From Hyphomicrobiales bacterium (lineage in GTDB: Bacteria; Pseudomonadota; Alphaproteobacteria; Rhizobiales; Aestuariivirgaceae), in NCBI GenBank assembly GCA_016185245.1, contig JACPNZ010000030.1, positions 62,001-126,000 on the forward strand: a DNA stretch of 64,000 bases, given 5' to 3'. Position 1 is the first letter of the stretch. Every line of letters begins with the position of its first letter. Below the pieces are notes generated by a model. It was not told where the DNA came from. It did no database searches and saw nothing but the letters and a program-made list of their open reading frames with translations. A program made the translations under genes and the position numbers. Positions 55,285 through 63,770 of the stretch are shown piece by piece.

Positions 55285-55449
55285 TCATATCTTGCCAAGC
55301 AACATCAGTACGACCACGATAATCAGTATGGTGCCAAGGATTCCGACGCCACCATGACCAAAGCCGTAGCCATAACCGCCAAAGCGGCCACTGAAGCCAC
55401 CGAGCAGGAAGATAACGAGCAGGATAACGAGGATAAGCCCGATCGACAT
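55285..55449 (-). CDS. DUF3309-type small membrane protein
   Basis: The 54-residue protein has two hydrophobic helices (SIGLILVILLVIFLLGGF and LGTILIIVVVLMLLGKI) around a Gly/Tyr/His-rich loop (GRFGGYGYGFGHGG). This is the DUF3309 layout, small proteins common in alphaproteobacteria and often induced by stress. AAAGGAG stands upstream of the start at 55449. The stretch from 55450 to 55700 has no further gene. Confidence 0.75.
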   Translation of the reverse strand: MSIGLILVILLVIFLLGGFSGRFGGYGYGFGHGGVGILGTILIIVVVLMLLGKI

Positions 55450-55700
55450 TACATTTACTCCTTTTGCTTTTGCGGACCAATCATGCTGAGGGGTCCAATT
55501 GCTATACCAATTTGTTGTTGGCCGGTTGTGTCGGCGCTCGCCTAGTCGGAGAAGTGGGTCGAGGGTAAGTCATCGGAATTGTGAAGAAAGCTGCTCAATC
55601 ACTCTCAGAGCGTCTCGGCTACTTCCGAGAGACCCTCGCACTCTTGTAACTCATCCGTGAAGTATCAAACAGCTATCGCTTTCGCATCGTTGACCTGCCC

Positions 55701-56072
55701 TCAAGGTATCCGGCGACCGTCAACTGACCGTTGGCGACTTAGCAGGCCGATGACAAATCCGACGCCGAGCGCTACAAGAACAACAGTCACCGGGTTTCGG
55801 GCGATCTGCGTTTGAATTTGGTCGCTGGCGGCAGAGGCCGTATTCACCGCATCGTGCCCGAGCGTGGCGGCATCCTTATGTATCTGATGACTGGCGGACC
55901 GGCCCCCGCGAGTTGCCCCGTTGACCGCATTGCTCACTTGCGATTGTACGCTTGCTGCACTTTCGGAAGAAAGTCGCTTCACCGTCTCGGACAGAGTCGC
56001 GAAGTCTGCACGTAGACGCTCAAGGTGTTGGCCGGCGCCTTCTTCGTTCCTAGGAGTCGAGATGCTAGCCAT
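55701..56072 (-). CDS. DUF883/ElaB-like membrane-anchored protein
   Basis: The 123-residue protein has a long amphipathic helical region ([22 protein letters not shown] onward), a Gln/Ala/Ser-rich middle and a C-terminal transmembrane helix NPVTVVLVALGVGFVIGLL followed by Arg. This is the layout of DUF883/ElaB proteins, which tail-anchor to the inner membrane and are linked to stationary phase and stress. It is divergent from the DUF6600 gene. Confidence 0.8.
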   Translation of the reverse strand: MASISTPRNEEGAGQHLERLRADFATLSETVKRLSSESAASVQSQVSNAVNGATRGGRSASHQIHKDAATLGHDAVNTASAASDQIQTQIARNPVTVVLVALGVGFVIGLLSRQRSVDGRRIP

Positions 56073-56374
56073 GGTAACTTCCTCGGTTGGTAAACTGTCT
56101 ATTTTCAGGGCAGGAATCGAATATCCACGTCAACTGCTGTTGGCATCCCCTGTCGTAGAGACAGCGTGTCGACGTTACGTTACCGCTGTAGATCCGTTCA
56201 AGCATCGCGCAAGGGTCATATTTTGTCCGGACAGAAGCACCGGGTAGCCATATAATAAGCAAAGACTCTAGCAAGATACACTGATAGCAATTTAACATTC
56301 TGTCTGGTCAAAAGTGATCATCGTCTGTGAATGTGTTGGTGCATCCTACACGGCAACACGGGCCATAGTTGGAT
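56073..56374. other. AT-richer divergent intergenic region
   Basis: The 302 bases between the DUF883 and DUF6600 genes should hold both promoters. I see no strong consensus promoter, no tRNA and no repeat. Base composition is lower in GC than the coding DNA around it. Confidence 0.4.
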
Positions 56375-57682
56375 ATGAAAATGGACTTCAAATCGCTCAT
56401 CATTGGCACCGCCACGGCTGCCGCTCTCGCGGTAGTCACCCCAGCGATGCTTCCAGAACCATGGAACCCGGTGCCTGCTGCGCAAGCCGGGGTGGACGTT
56501 TCGGTCAGCTTCAATACTTTTTATGACCGCCTTGGCAGCTATGGCGAGTGGACCGATTTCAGCGGCGCCTACGTCTTCGTGCCGGGCAACATGAGGCCAG
56601 GCTGGCGCCCTTATACGGTTGGCCACTGGGTGCTCACCAGACAATATGGCTGGATGTGGATTTCCGACGAGCCCTTTGGCTGGGCGACCTATCACTATGG
56701 CAGATGGGGCTACGACAACGATATCGGCTGGTACTGGGTTCCGGGTTGGCGCTGGGCGCCCGCTTGGGTAAGCTGGCGCCGGAGTAAGGAAGATGTGGTC
56801 TGGGCGCCGCTGCCCCCGTCCTATGACGACAACCTCCAATTCAATGCCTCCTTTGGTGTCATCCCGGACTACTACTGGGTTGGCGTGCCAACCAGAAGGT
56901 TTCTCGAGCCTAATCTATCGCTTGTTATCAATTTCGATGTTCACGAGCAGCGGCGAGTATACGAACAAACGCGATCGGTCGGCAATGTGATCATCAGGAA
57001 CAACATCGTCGTCAACAACGCGATCGACGTTAATGTCATCGAAAGGCAAACGGGACGGCGGATCAAGCCGCTCGCCGTCAGGCAGACCAACCAGCTCGGC
57101 GACGCCAAGGTAATGTCTAGCGAAGTAACGGCTTTCACCGGAAATGCCGTAAACACGGGGGACGCGAAGCCTGCCAAGATCATGGACCTGACCGAGGTCA
57201 AGAAGATCAGAGCCGATCGTAAGGATAAGATCAATCTCGATAACTTGAACCAGCCGGGAGCAACCGGACAGCCGCAGCTTGACCAGAATGGCCAGCCTGT
57301 GGGACAGCCCAAGAATACGAAGAAGAACCTCCAACTGCAGCAGGACCAGAACGGTCAGCCGCAGCTTGATCAGAATGGCCAGCCTGTGGGGCAGCCCAAG
57401 AACACGAAGCAGAACCTCCAGCTCCAGCAGGACCAGAACGGTCAGCCGCTCGACCAGAACGGCCAGCCCGTGGGGCAGCCCAAGAATACGAAGAAGAAAC
57501 TCCAGCTCCAGCAGGACCAGAACGGTCAGCCGCTCGACCAGAACGGCCAGCCCGTGGGGCAGCCCAAGAATGCGAAGAAGAAACTCCAGCTCCAGCAGGA
57601 CCAGAACGGTCAGCCGTCCGCGAAAGAAAAGAAACTCAAGTGCGATCCAACAACAGATCCCAACTGTCCGCCGCCGCAATGA
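56375..57682 (+). CDS. DUF6600-type exported protein with tandem QNGQP repeats
   Basis: The 435-residue protein has a signal-like N-terminus (LIIGTATAAALAVVTPAML), then a Trp/Tyr-rich domain of DUF6600 type (YGEWTDFSGAYVFVP, WRPYTVGHWVLTRQYGWMW, GWATYHYGRWGYD, WYWVPGWRWAPAWVSWR). A C-terminal tail holds four tandem 28-29-residue repeats of LDQNGQPVGQPKN type and ends with two cysteines (CDPTTDPNCPPPQ). The tail is flexible, polar and low-complexity, suited to a cell-wall or surface role. A TTG two codons earlier or the ATG at 56381 are alternative starts. Confidence 0.75.
   Translation: MKMDFKSLIIGTATAAALAVVTPAMLPEPWNPVPAAQAGVDVSVSFNTFYDRLGSYGEWTDFSGAYVFVPGNMRPGWRPYTVGHWVLTRQYGWMWISDEPFGWATYHYGRWGYDNDIGWYWVPGWRWAPAWVSWRRSKEDVVWAPLPPSYDDNLQFNASFGVIPDYYWVGVPTRRFLEPNLSLVINFDVHEQRRVYEQTRSVGNVIIRNNIVVNNAIDVNVIERQTGRRIKPLAVRQTNQLGDAKVMSSEVTAFTGNAVNTGDAKPAKIMDLTEVKKIRADRKDKINLDNLNQPGATGQPQLDQNGQPVGQPKNTKKNLQLQQDQNGQPQLDQNGQPVGQPKNTKQNLQLQQDQNGQPLDQNGQPVGQPKNTKKKLQLQQDQNGQPLDQNGQPVGQPKNAKKKLQLQQDQNGQPSAKEKKLKCDPTTDPNCPPPQ
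57278..57619 (+). repeat. Tandem repeat, four units of 87/87/84/84 bp
   Basis: Units start at 57278, 57365, 57452 and 57536. Each encodes LDQNGQPVGQPKN, a basic linker (TKKNLQLQQ type) and DQNGQP. Units are nearly identical at DNA level, so copy number may vary between strains. Confidence 0.9.
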
Positions 57683-57783
57683 TGCGGCTGGTACACAGTT
57701 AACTCACCGGCGCAGTTTTCCTTTCGCTGATAGCGGAGCCGCAAAACGAATCCTTTTACCGAACAACCAGCCTTCTCAAGGTT

Positions 57784-57873
57784 ATGGGGGACGGTGGTGT
57801 GACGGTTTTGAAGAAGGAGCCGAAGCGAGCGCAGGTCTTGCCGTTCTTCGCCAGGCTCGAAGCCTGCCGGATC
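57784..57873 (+). pseudogene. IS110/IS1111-family transposase fragment
   Basis: The frame GGVTVLKKEPKRAQVLPFFA followed by RLEACRI matches the region just after the first catalytic motif of IS110-type transposases (pattern R..VLPFFA.L..C). Nothing of the element is recognisable beyond about 57873. Confidence 0.45.
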
Positions 57874-57921
57874 ATACGTTACGGACAGTTACGGTGCATG
57901 ACAGTGCATTTAATAGGACGA

Positions 57922-58125
57922 TCATGCTATCATTCCGCCGAGTTGGCCGGAATGATTTCGTCCCAGCCATCCCGCTGGAACATCAAGAGCTTCCGCCAAC
58001 TTCGACAGCGTCTCCATCGTCCCCGCTTTGCCGCGGTTTTCGATTTCGCTGATGTGGTTCTGATGTAGCCCCGACTGATGCCGAAGCATTTGGCCAGTCC
58101 GACTGGCGCATTCTTCAAGCCGCAT
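57922..58125 (-). pseudogene. Degenerate XRE-family HTH regulator
   Basis: Read on the minus strand: SGLHQNHISEIENRGKAGTM, then ETLSKLAEALDVPAGWL, the second half of a Cro/CI-type HTH. Between RTG and SGLHQ about three residues of helix 2 are missing compared with the usual pattern (G-LSQ-LAR-SGLHQ). The 67-residue frame is complete from ATG to stop, so a functional mini-protein is possible, but the damaged HTH makes decay more likely. Confidence 0.5.
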
Positions 58126-58407
58126 CAGCAGGATGGACGTGCTTGGCGATTATGGCGCCGCGCTGGCGCCTCGTCGGTCGCATCCTGAAACTGGATGGTT
58201 CCGGCCATGGCCCTCCATGTCCATTATTGGCCTTCGGACGCCCGCCCTTTTCCCGCCAGGGGGAGCGCGCCGCCGGCCGGTCGTTTCCCTGTTGTTTCCG
58301 GGCGAATTTGGGAATACCCATAGCCAAGCTTGTATTTGCGAAATCGCTTTCGCTCGCCGGTCATCGGCCGGAAAGCGGGAGGTGATGAATCGCTGGAGAT
58401 CAGGCTC
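58126..58407. other. Gap without recognisable gene
   Basis: Between the XRE relic and the methyltransferase gene I find no supported coding region, RNA gene or repeat. The frames open here are antisense shadows or lack family sequence. Confidence 0.4.
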
Positions 58408-59190
58408 ATGGCCACTGTCACCAATGTCGCAGTCGATCCCAAGGAACTCGAAGTCAAGGTGAAGGCGATGTACCGCGAGGTGGCCGAGAACCCGCTCGGC
58501 GAGTTTCATTTCGAAATGGGTAGGGACCTCGCCGAACGTCTCGGCTACCCGGCGGCCGAGCTCGACCGCGTGCCGCGGGAGGCAATCGAATCCTTCGCCG
58601 GCGTTGGCTATTACTTCCATTTGGCGGCGTTGCAGCCGGGCGAATGCGTCGTCGATCTCGGCAGTGGCTCTGGCATGGACAGCTTTGTCGCCGCCCTGGC
58701 GGTCGGGGCCGGCGGCAAGGTCATCGGCGTCGACATGACCGACGAGCAACTGGCAAAGGCGGGGCGGCTCGGCGATCGCGACGGGTTTGGCAACGTGACC
58801 TTCCTCAAGGGCTATATCGAGGATGTGCCGCTCTCCGGCGGCACGGCGGACGTAGTGATCAGCAATGGCGTCATCAATCTGGCAACCGACAAATCGAAGG
58901 TGTTCCGGGAAGCGGCGCGATTGCTCAAGCCGGGTGGCAGGTTCGCCATCTCGGACATCGTGACCGAAGTGCAGCTGCCGCAAAACATCGTATGCAACTC
59001 GACACTGTGGGCCGCCTGTATCGGAGGTGCTGCCCAGCAGGAGAACTACCGCAGCCAGATCGAGGCGGCGGGGCTGCGCCTGGCCAGGCTCGAGGATAAT
59101 CCGCAGTACCAGTTCATTTCCGACAATGCCAAGGGCGCCAGCAAGAAATTCGGGGTCAAAAGCGTTTCGCTTCTCGCCATCAAGTCGTGA
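58408..59190 (+). CDS. ArsM-like SAM-dependent methyltransferase
   Basis: The 260-residue protein resembles arsenite methyltransferases throughout: MYREVAENPLGEFHFEMGRDLAERLGYP, SAM motif VVDLGSGSGMDSF, VIGVDMTDEQLAKA and KSVSLLAIKS. But the arsenite-binding cysteine expected in SNCV is Gly (G153 in ISNGVINL), and no N-terminal cysteine pair is present; C196 and C204 (IVCNSTLWAACIGG) remain. Arsenic methylation is therefore doubtful and another substrate possible. The start at 58408 follows GGAG. No arsR or other ars gene is nearby. Confidence 0.8.
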   Translation: MATVTNVAVDPKELEVKVKAMYREVAENPLGEFHFEMGRDLAERLGYPAAELDRVPREAIESFAGVGYYFHLAALQPGECVVDLGSGSGMDSFVAALAVGAGGKVIGVDMTDEQLAKAGRLGDRDGFGNVTFLKGYIEDVPLSGGTADVVISNGVINLATDKSKVFREAARLLKPGGRFAISDIVTEVQLPQNIVCNSTLWAACIGGAAQQENYRSQIEAAGLRLARLEDNPQYQFISDNAKGASKKFGVKSVSLLAIKS

Positions 59191-59286
59191 AGCCTGCGCC
59201 GGCAGTGGGGCGATGTTCGGCGTCATGCGTTCTTCGCCTCTTCGTCACCGGCGCGCCAGTAGGACATCGTAATCACGGTGGCTCTG

Positions 59287-59436
59287 CTAGACGACCAGTG
59301 CCACAATGGCCAGAGCGACGATCAATCCGGCGATTCCGAAGGCCAGCACGTAGCGCACGTGATGGCCGGTGACGCCGCTTCTTGTATTGTCGGTGTCGAT
59401 GACGGTCGCTTCGTCTGTCTCTTCATCCTGCATCAT
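59287..59436 (-). CDS. Small single-pass membrane protein, 49 residues
   Basis: From the ATG at 59436: an acidic N-terminus (MMQDEETDEATVIDTDN), then GVTGHHVRYVLAFGIAGLIV, followed by ALAIVALVV, a single membrane helix. Similar short proteins with a GVTGHNVRYVL motif are common in alphaproteobacteria; the function is unknown. A longer frame from 59496 adds 20 unlikely residues. Confidence 0.65.
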   Translation of the reverse strand: MMQDEETDEATVIDTDNTRSGVTGHHVRYVLAFGIAGLIVALAIVALVV

Positions 59437-59554
59437 GTCCGCACCCCCTTCGCCCGCCTTCAGACGAACCGGATCCGCCACGGAAGCGGGCAGCACAACG
59501 ACGCAAATTCAAAATTGAAGTCTAGCACAAATGTACCGCCTGGGCCATGTTGCT

Positions 59555-59717
59555 TCAGCCGCGGGCATATTCGTCATGCCGCTTGACCCAATAGGGTCCG
59601 CGGCTGCCTTCGTCGCGGCCCTTGGGGGTGATGTCGAGATAGTTGTAGTCGGTGGAGAACAGGTCGATGCCGCGGGCATAGGCCGAATAGGTATGGAACA
59701 CCCGGGGCCGGCGGGGC
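59555..59717 (-). pseudogene. C-terminal relic of a DUF899 protein
   Basis: On the minus strand the DNA encodes VFHTYSAYARGIDLFSTDYN, then YLDITPKGRDEG and WVKRHDEYA before a stop. This is the end of DUF899 thioredoxin-like proteins. The first three quarters of the gene are gone, replaced by the DsbA-like gene directly upstream. Confidence 0.65.
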
Positions 59718-60377
59718 CTAGACCGCCAGTTCCGACTCGATTGCCGTCTTGAATTCCGCGACGGCCTCGTGACCTGCGATGACCCGGCCGTTGACGTAGA
59801 TCGCCGGCGTCTTCCTTATGCCGAACTCCGCCTGAGCCGCCTTGCCCGCCTCGAAAATCGCCTTGGCGATGTCGTTTCGCCGGATGCTGCTTTCGAATGT
59901 CGCCCGGTCCATTCCGGCCTGCTGCATGATGCGGAACATCTCTTCCTTCGGCGTCGCGGTACGCCACAGTTTCTGCCGCGCGAACAGCAGGTCGAGGATC
60001 GGGAAGAACTTGTCTTCGGGAAGGGAGCGGACGAGAATGAAGGCCCCCAAGGCCAGGTTGTCGAGGGGAAGTTCGCGGAAGATGAAGCGCATCTTGCCGC
60101 TCTCGACATAGTCGCGGCGGAGCTCGGGCCAGACATTCTGATTGAACTCGGCGCTATGCTCGCAGGTCGCCGAGCCGTACTCCACCATGACGACGGGTGC
60201 GTCGATGCGGCCCAAGCTGCGCTCGCCAAGCGAGGGTGCTGCCGCCAGCAACTTGGCGGCCAGGGCCTTAGCTTCGCCCGCTTCTTGGGCCAAGGCAGGC
60301 AGGGCGAAACGGCCCGCTCCGGCGAACGCCAATGCCACCAACCCGGTTACTGCTGTCCGGCGATCCATGATTTTCAC
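59718..60377 (-). CDS. DsbA-like thioredoxin-fold protein with a single active-site cysteine
   Basis: The 219-residue exported protein has a signal (AVTGLVALAFAGAGRFALPALAQ) and a DsbA/thioredoxin-4 domain (APVVMVEYGSATCEHSAEF to TPAIYVNGRVIAGHEAVAEF). The usual C-P-H-C active site is C72-E-H-S75, so it cannot form the normal disulphide and may act as an isomerase-like or glutathione-linked monothiol enzyme. The cis-Pro loop (KTPAIYV) is intact. It is divergent from potA. Confidence 0.85.
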   Translation of the reverse strand: MKIMDRRTAVTGLVALAFAGAGRFALPALAQEAGEAKALAAKLLAAAPSLGERSLGRIDAPVVMVEYGSATCEHSAEFNQNVWPELRRDYVESGKMRFIFRELPLDNLALGAFILVRSLPEDKFFPILDLLFARQKLWRTATPKEEMFRIMQQAGMDRATFESSIRRNDIAKAIFEAGKAAQAEFGIRKTPAIYVNGRVIAGHEAVAEFKTAIESELAV

Positions 60378-60489
60378 TTCCGTTCAGGTTGAGGGAGAGG
60401 ATTGGCGGCAGACTAAAAGCGCCGGAGTCGGCTGTCAATCGTCGGGGCGTTGACAAAGGTCGGGCGCCGCCTCAAACCTAGCGATCTTC

Positions 60490-61533
60490 ATGTCTTTGGC
60501 GGAAAACGTGACTTTGAGACAGCCGGTCGTCGAGTTCAGGAATGTCACGAAGCGTTTCGGCGAGGTCGTGGCGGTCGACCGCAATTCGCTGAGCGTGGAA
60601 TCGGGCGAGTTCCTGTCGATCCTTGGGCCCTCGGGCTGCGGCAAGACGACGGCGCTCCGCATGATGGCGGGGTTCGATCAACCGACCTCCGGCAAGGTTT
60701 ATATCCGTGGCGAGGACGTGACCGGCGTTCCCGCCTTCAAGCGCCCGGTCAACATGGTGTTCCAGCATTATGCGCTGTTTCCGCATCTTTCGGTTGCGGG
60801 TAACGTCTCCTACGGGCTCCGGCAGCGGCGTCCCAAGCCTTCGCCCGCCGAACTCCAGAAGGCGGTGGGCGAGGCGCTCGCCATGGTCAGGTTGGAAGGC
60901 TATGAGAACCGGCGGAGCTACGAGCTCTCCGGCGGCCAGCAGCAGCGGGTGGCGCTGGCCCGCGCCCTGATCAACCGCCCCGCCGTGCTGCTCCTCGACG
61001 AGCCGCTCGCCGCCCTCGACCGCAAGCTCCGCCGCGAAATGCAGATCGAGCTGCAGAACCTGCAGCGCGACGTCGGCATCACTTTCCTGCTGGTCACCCA
61101 CGACCAGGAGGAAGCGCTGTCGATGTCGGGCCGGGTCTGCGTCATGCGCGATGGCCGCATCGTGCAGACCGGGTCCCCCCGCGAGCTCTACGACCGGCCG
61201 GTCAACCGCTATGTCGCCGATTTCGTCGGCAAGTCGAATTTCTTTGCCGGACCCCGCCCCGATACGGTGGTCAGTATCCGCCCCGAACTGGTCGAGATCG
61301 CGGCGAACGAGACGGCTCTCCCGACAGGGCTGGTGGTCACCCTGTCGGTCAAGGTCCTCAATCGCATCTTCCTCGGCGAACACACGGAATATCGCGTCGC
61401 TCACGAGAAGATGGGCGAGTTCATGGTGCTGAGCCCACGCAAGTCCGAGCGCGGCAGTGGTATCTTCGAGATCGGCGACACGGCGGCAGCCGGCTGGCGG
61501 CCGGAAGCGGCCCTGGTGCTCGCCGCCAATTGA
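60490..61533 (+). CDS. potA: Spermidine/putrescine ABC importer, ATP-binding protein
   Basis: PotA-type ATPase, 347 residues: Walker A GPSGCGKTT, signature LSGGQQQR, Walker B VLLLDEPLAALD, then a C-terminal TOBE-type domain. It powers the importer encoded by the three following genes. Polyamine use is inferred from similarity of the whole potADBC cluster; related systems take up other amines or opine-like compounds. Confidence 0.92.
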   Translation: MSLAENVTLRQPVVEFRNVTKRFGEVVAVDRNSLSVESGEFLSILGPSGCGKTTALRMMAGFDQPTSGKVYIRGEDVTGVPAFKRPVNMVFQHYALFPHLSVAGNVSYGLRQRRPKPSPAELQKAVGEALAMVRLEGYENRRSYELSGGQQQRVALARALINRPAVLLLDEPLAALDRKLRREMQIELQNLQRDVGITFLLVTHDQEEALSMSGRVCVMRDGRIVQTGSPRELYDRPVNRYVADFVGKSNFFAGPRPDTVVSIRPELVEIAANETALPTGLVVTLSVKVLNRIFLGEHTEYRVAHEKMGEFMVLSPRKSERGSGIFEIGDTAAAGWRPEAALVLAAN

Positions 61534-61573
61534 GTGCTTGGAAACACAACAGAAGACAACAGGGAGAAACGTC

Positions 61574-62725
61574 ATGAGCAAACTGATCGGCTACATCACG
61601 CCGCAGAAATTCCTGGACGAGCTGCGGCGCTACCAGAAGGGATCGGTCACCCGGAGACACTTCCTCGGGGTGACGGGCCTCGGGCTCGCCACCGCGGTGA
61701 TGAGTGCGGCGGTGCCGGGCCTTCGTCCGCGCAAGGCCTATGCGGGGCTTTCGGGAACTCTGAATTTCACCACTTGGCCCAACTATTTCGCCCAGGAAAA
61801 TCTCGACAATTTCACCAAGAACACCGGCGTCAAGATCAATGTAGCGATCTTCGGCTCGAACGAGGAAATGCTGGCCAAGCTGCAAGCCGGCTCCACCGGC
61901 TGGGACGTGTTCGTGCCCACCAACTACACGATCTCCACCTACAAGAAGCTCGACCTGATCGAGCCGCTCGACCTCAAGAAGCTGCCGAACTACGATCAGT
62001 CGGCGCAAGATCCCCGCTTCCTCGGTCCCGGCACCATCGATGGCGTGGTCTATGCCGTGCCCAAGGACTGGGGCACCACCGGCTTCGTCATCAACACCAA
62101 GAAGGTGACGCAGAATCCAACCTCATGGAAGGAGTTCTGGGACCTCACGCAAGGGCCGATCTCCGGCAAAGTCATGGTGCACGATTACCAGCTCACCACC
62201 ATCGGCAATGCGCTGAAATATTACGGCTACTCGTTCAACTCCAACGACGAGAAGCAGTTGGGCGAGGCCGAGAAGCTGTTGCTCGCCGCCAAGCCGCATC
62301 TCTTCGGCATAAATTCCGATTACCAGCCGGCGATTCGCAACGGCGATGCCTGGATGAGTATCGCGTGGACGGGCGACGCCACCCAGTTGCACCGCGACAT
62401 TCCCGAGATCATCTACGTGCTGGGAAAGGAAGGCGGCGAAATCTGGGTCGACCATTATGCCGTGCCCAAGGGCGCGCCCAACCGCGAGGCGGCCTACGCG
62501 TTCGTCGACTATCTGCTAACCCCGGACATCAACGCCAAGGAGGTTCAGGCGCACGGCTATCCCTCGACGGATGCCCGCACCAACAAGCTGGTGCCGAAAG
62601 CAATGCTGGAGAACCCGATTCTCTATCCGGCCAAGGAGGCGCTGGCGCCGCTGGAATTCGGCGCGGCGGAAACGCTGACCAACCCGCTGCGCGCCGAAAT
62701 CATGGCCCGCTTCAAGGCGGCGTAG
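61574..62725 (+). CDS. potD: Polyamine-type ABC importer, substrate-binding protein
   Basis: The 383-residue PotD/PotF-like receptor has a Tat-type signal (TRRHFLGVTGLGLATAVMSAA) after an unusually long 26-residue lead. Family segments follow: LNFTTWPNYFAQENLDNFTKNTGVKI, GWDVFVPTNYTIS, then VPKDWGTTGFVINT and WVDHYAVPKGAPN. The start at 61574 follows GGGAG. It lies 40 bases after potA. Confidence 0.9.
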   Translation: MSKLIGYITPQKFLDELRRYQKGSVTRRHFLGVTGLGLATAVMSAAVPGLRPRKAYAGLSGTLNFTTWPNYFAQENLDNFTKNTGVKINVAIFGSNEEMLAKLQAGSTGWDVFVPTNYTISTYKKLDLIEPLDLKKLPNYDQSAQDPRFLGPGTIDGVVYAVPKDWGTTGFVINTKKVTQNPTSWKEFWDLTQGPISGKVMVHDYQLTTIGNALKYYGYSFNSNDEKQLGEAEKLLLAAKPHLFGINSDYQPAIRNGDAWMSIAWTGDATQLHRDIPEIIYVLGKEGGEIWVDHYAVPKGAPNREAAYAFVDYLLTPDINAKEVQAHGYPSTDARTNKLVPKAMLENPILYPAKEALAPLEFGAAETLTNPLRAEIMARFKAA

Positions 62726-62727
62726 AA

Positions 62728-62864
62728 CCATCCCTCCTCGCAGAGCGGGGAGGGTGCTGACTCTGGACTTGCTCCGGCGGCGGCGGGTGGGGTGCGTCAC
62801 TGACATTGGCCCCACCCGGCGCGTTCCGCGCCACCCTCCCCATGCTTCGCATGGCCAGGGATGG
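62728..62864. repeat. Long GC-rich palindromic intergenic element
   Basis: An outer inverted repeat, CCATCCCT (62728-62735) with AGGGATGG (62857-62864), encloses GGGGAGGGTG (62747-62756) with CACCCTCCCC (62832-62841) and a GGGTGGGG / CCCCACCC pair. The 137-bp element sits inside the pot operon between potD and potB. It may fold in the mRNA and lower permease expression relative to the binding protein. Confidence 0.75.
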
Positions 62865-62911
62865 AGACAGCCCATGATTCGAGACCGGAAAGGACGCCTT
62901 GTCAGGTGAAC

Positions 62912-63766
62912 ATGACGCGACGCAGTTCCGCCGTCACCGCCCTCTTGCTGACGCCCGCGGGAGTGTTCTTCTTCTTTCTGCTGATCCTGCCGCTCGCCGT
63001 CGTCGTCGTCTATTCCTTCGGCGAGCGGGCGGAAGCCGGCGGCTACGCGCCGGGCTTCAATTTCGGCAACTACCTGAATCTGCCGGCGCGCGGCAAGGCC
63101 TTCTTCAACACCCTGACGCTTGCTCCCCTCGGCACGGCGGTCACCGCCCTCTTCGCCTACCCCATGGCCTATTTCCTGGCCGTCAAAGTGTCGCCCAAGT
63201 ACCGCGTCGCCATGCTGGTCTTGGTCATGGCGCCGTTCTGGACCAGCCAGCTCCTGCGCTATTACGCCTGGATGATGATCCTCGGCTCGAAAGGCATTCC
63301 GTCGTGGCTCGCCTGGCTGGGCTTCAATGATATTCAGATCATCAATACGCCTTGGGCGGTGCTGATCGGCGCCATCTACGGCTTCATGCCGCTGATGGTG
63401 CCGCCGATCTATGTGAGTCTCGAGAAACTCGACAAGCGGCTCCTGGAAGCTTCCGCCGATCTGGGCGCCTCGCCATGGGCGAGCTTTGTGCAGGTGACGC
63501 TGCCCCTGTCGCTGCCCGGTGTCGCCACCGGCTCGATGCTGGTCTTCATTCTCTTGATGGGCGATTACATCCTGCCGCAATTCCTGGGCGGCGGTAAGGT
63601 GTTCTTCATCGGCAACGCGCTGGTCGATCTCTTCCTGCAGTCGCGCAACTGGCCCTTCGGCGCGGCGGTGGCCATGGCGCTGGTCGCCATCATGTTCGTC
63701 ACCATCTTTTTCTATATGCGCTTCGTGCTGGGAAAATCCGGCACGAGGCGCGTCGCCCTGGTGTAG
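62912..63766 (+). CDS. potB: Polyamine-type ABC importer, permease B
   Basis: The 284-residue permease has six hydrophobic segments and the EAA loop LLEASADLGASPWASFVQVTLPLSLPG. The start is uncertain: ATG at 62912 with an AGGTG nearby, GTG at 62906 with AAAGGA at good spacing, or ATG at 62861 overlapping the palindromic element. The shorter forms give the standard N-terminus. potC follows 4 bases after the stop. Confidence 0.9.
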   Translation: MTRRSSAVTALLLTPAGVFFFFLLILPLAVVVVYSFGERAEAGGYAPGFNFGNYLNLPARGKAFFNTLTLAPLGTAVTALFAYPMAYFLAVKVSPKYRVAMLVLVMAPFWTSQLLRYYAWMMILGSKGIPSWLAWLGFNDIQIINTPWAVLIGAIYGFMPLMVPPIYVSLEKLDKRLLEASADLGASPWASFVQVTLPLSLPGVATGSMLVFILLMGDYILPQFLGGGKVFFIGNALVDLFLQSRNWPFGAAVAMALVAIMFVTIFFYMRFVLGKSGTRRVALV

Positions 63767-63770
63767 ATGC

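Noticed and set aside
57278-57619. Regular repeats as a CRISPR array
   Set aside because: Units are contiguous, in frame and translated as protein repeats, with no spacers.
58115-58327. 70-codon minus-strand frame upstream of the XRE relic
   Set aside because: Basic, low-complexity composition with no ribosome site and no family pattern.
58150-59226. 358-codon minus-strand frame opposite the ArsM-like gene
   Set aside because: No motif; the plus-strand gene has a full SAM domain.
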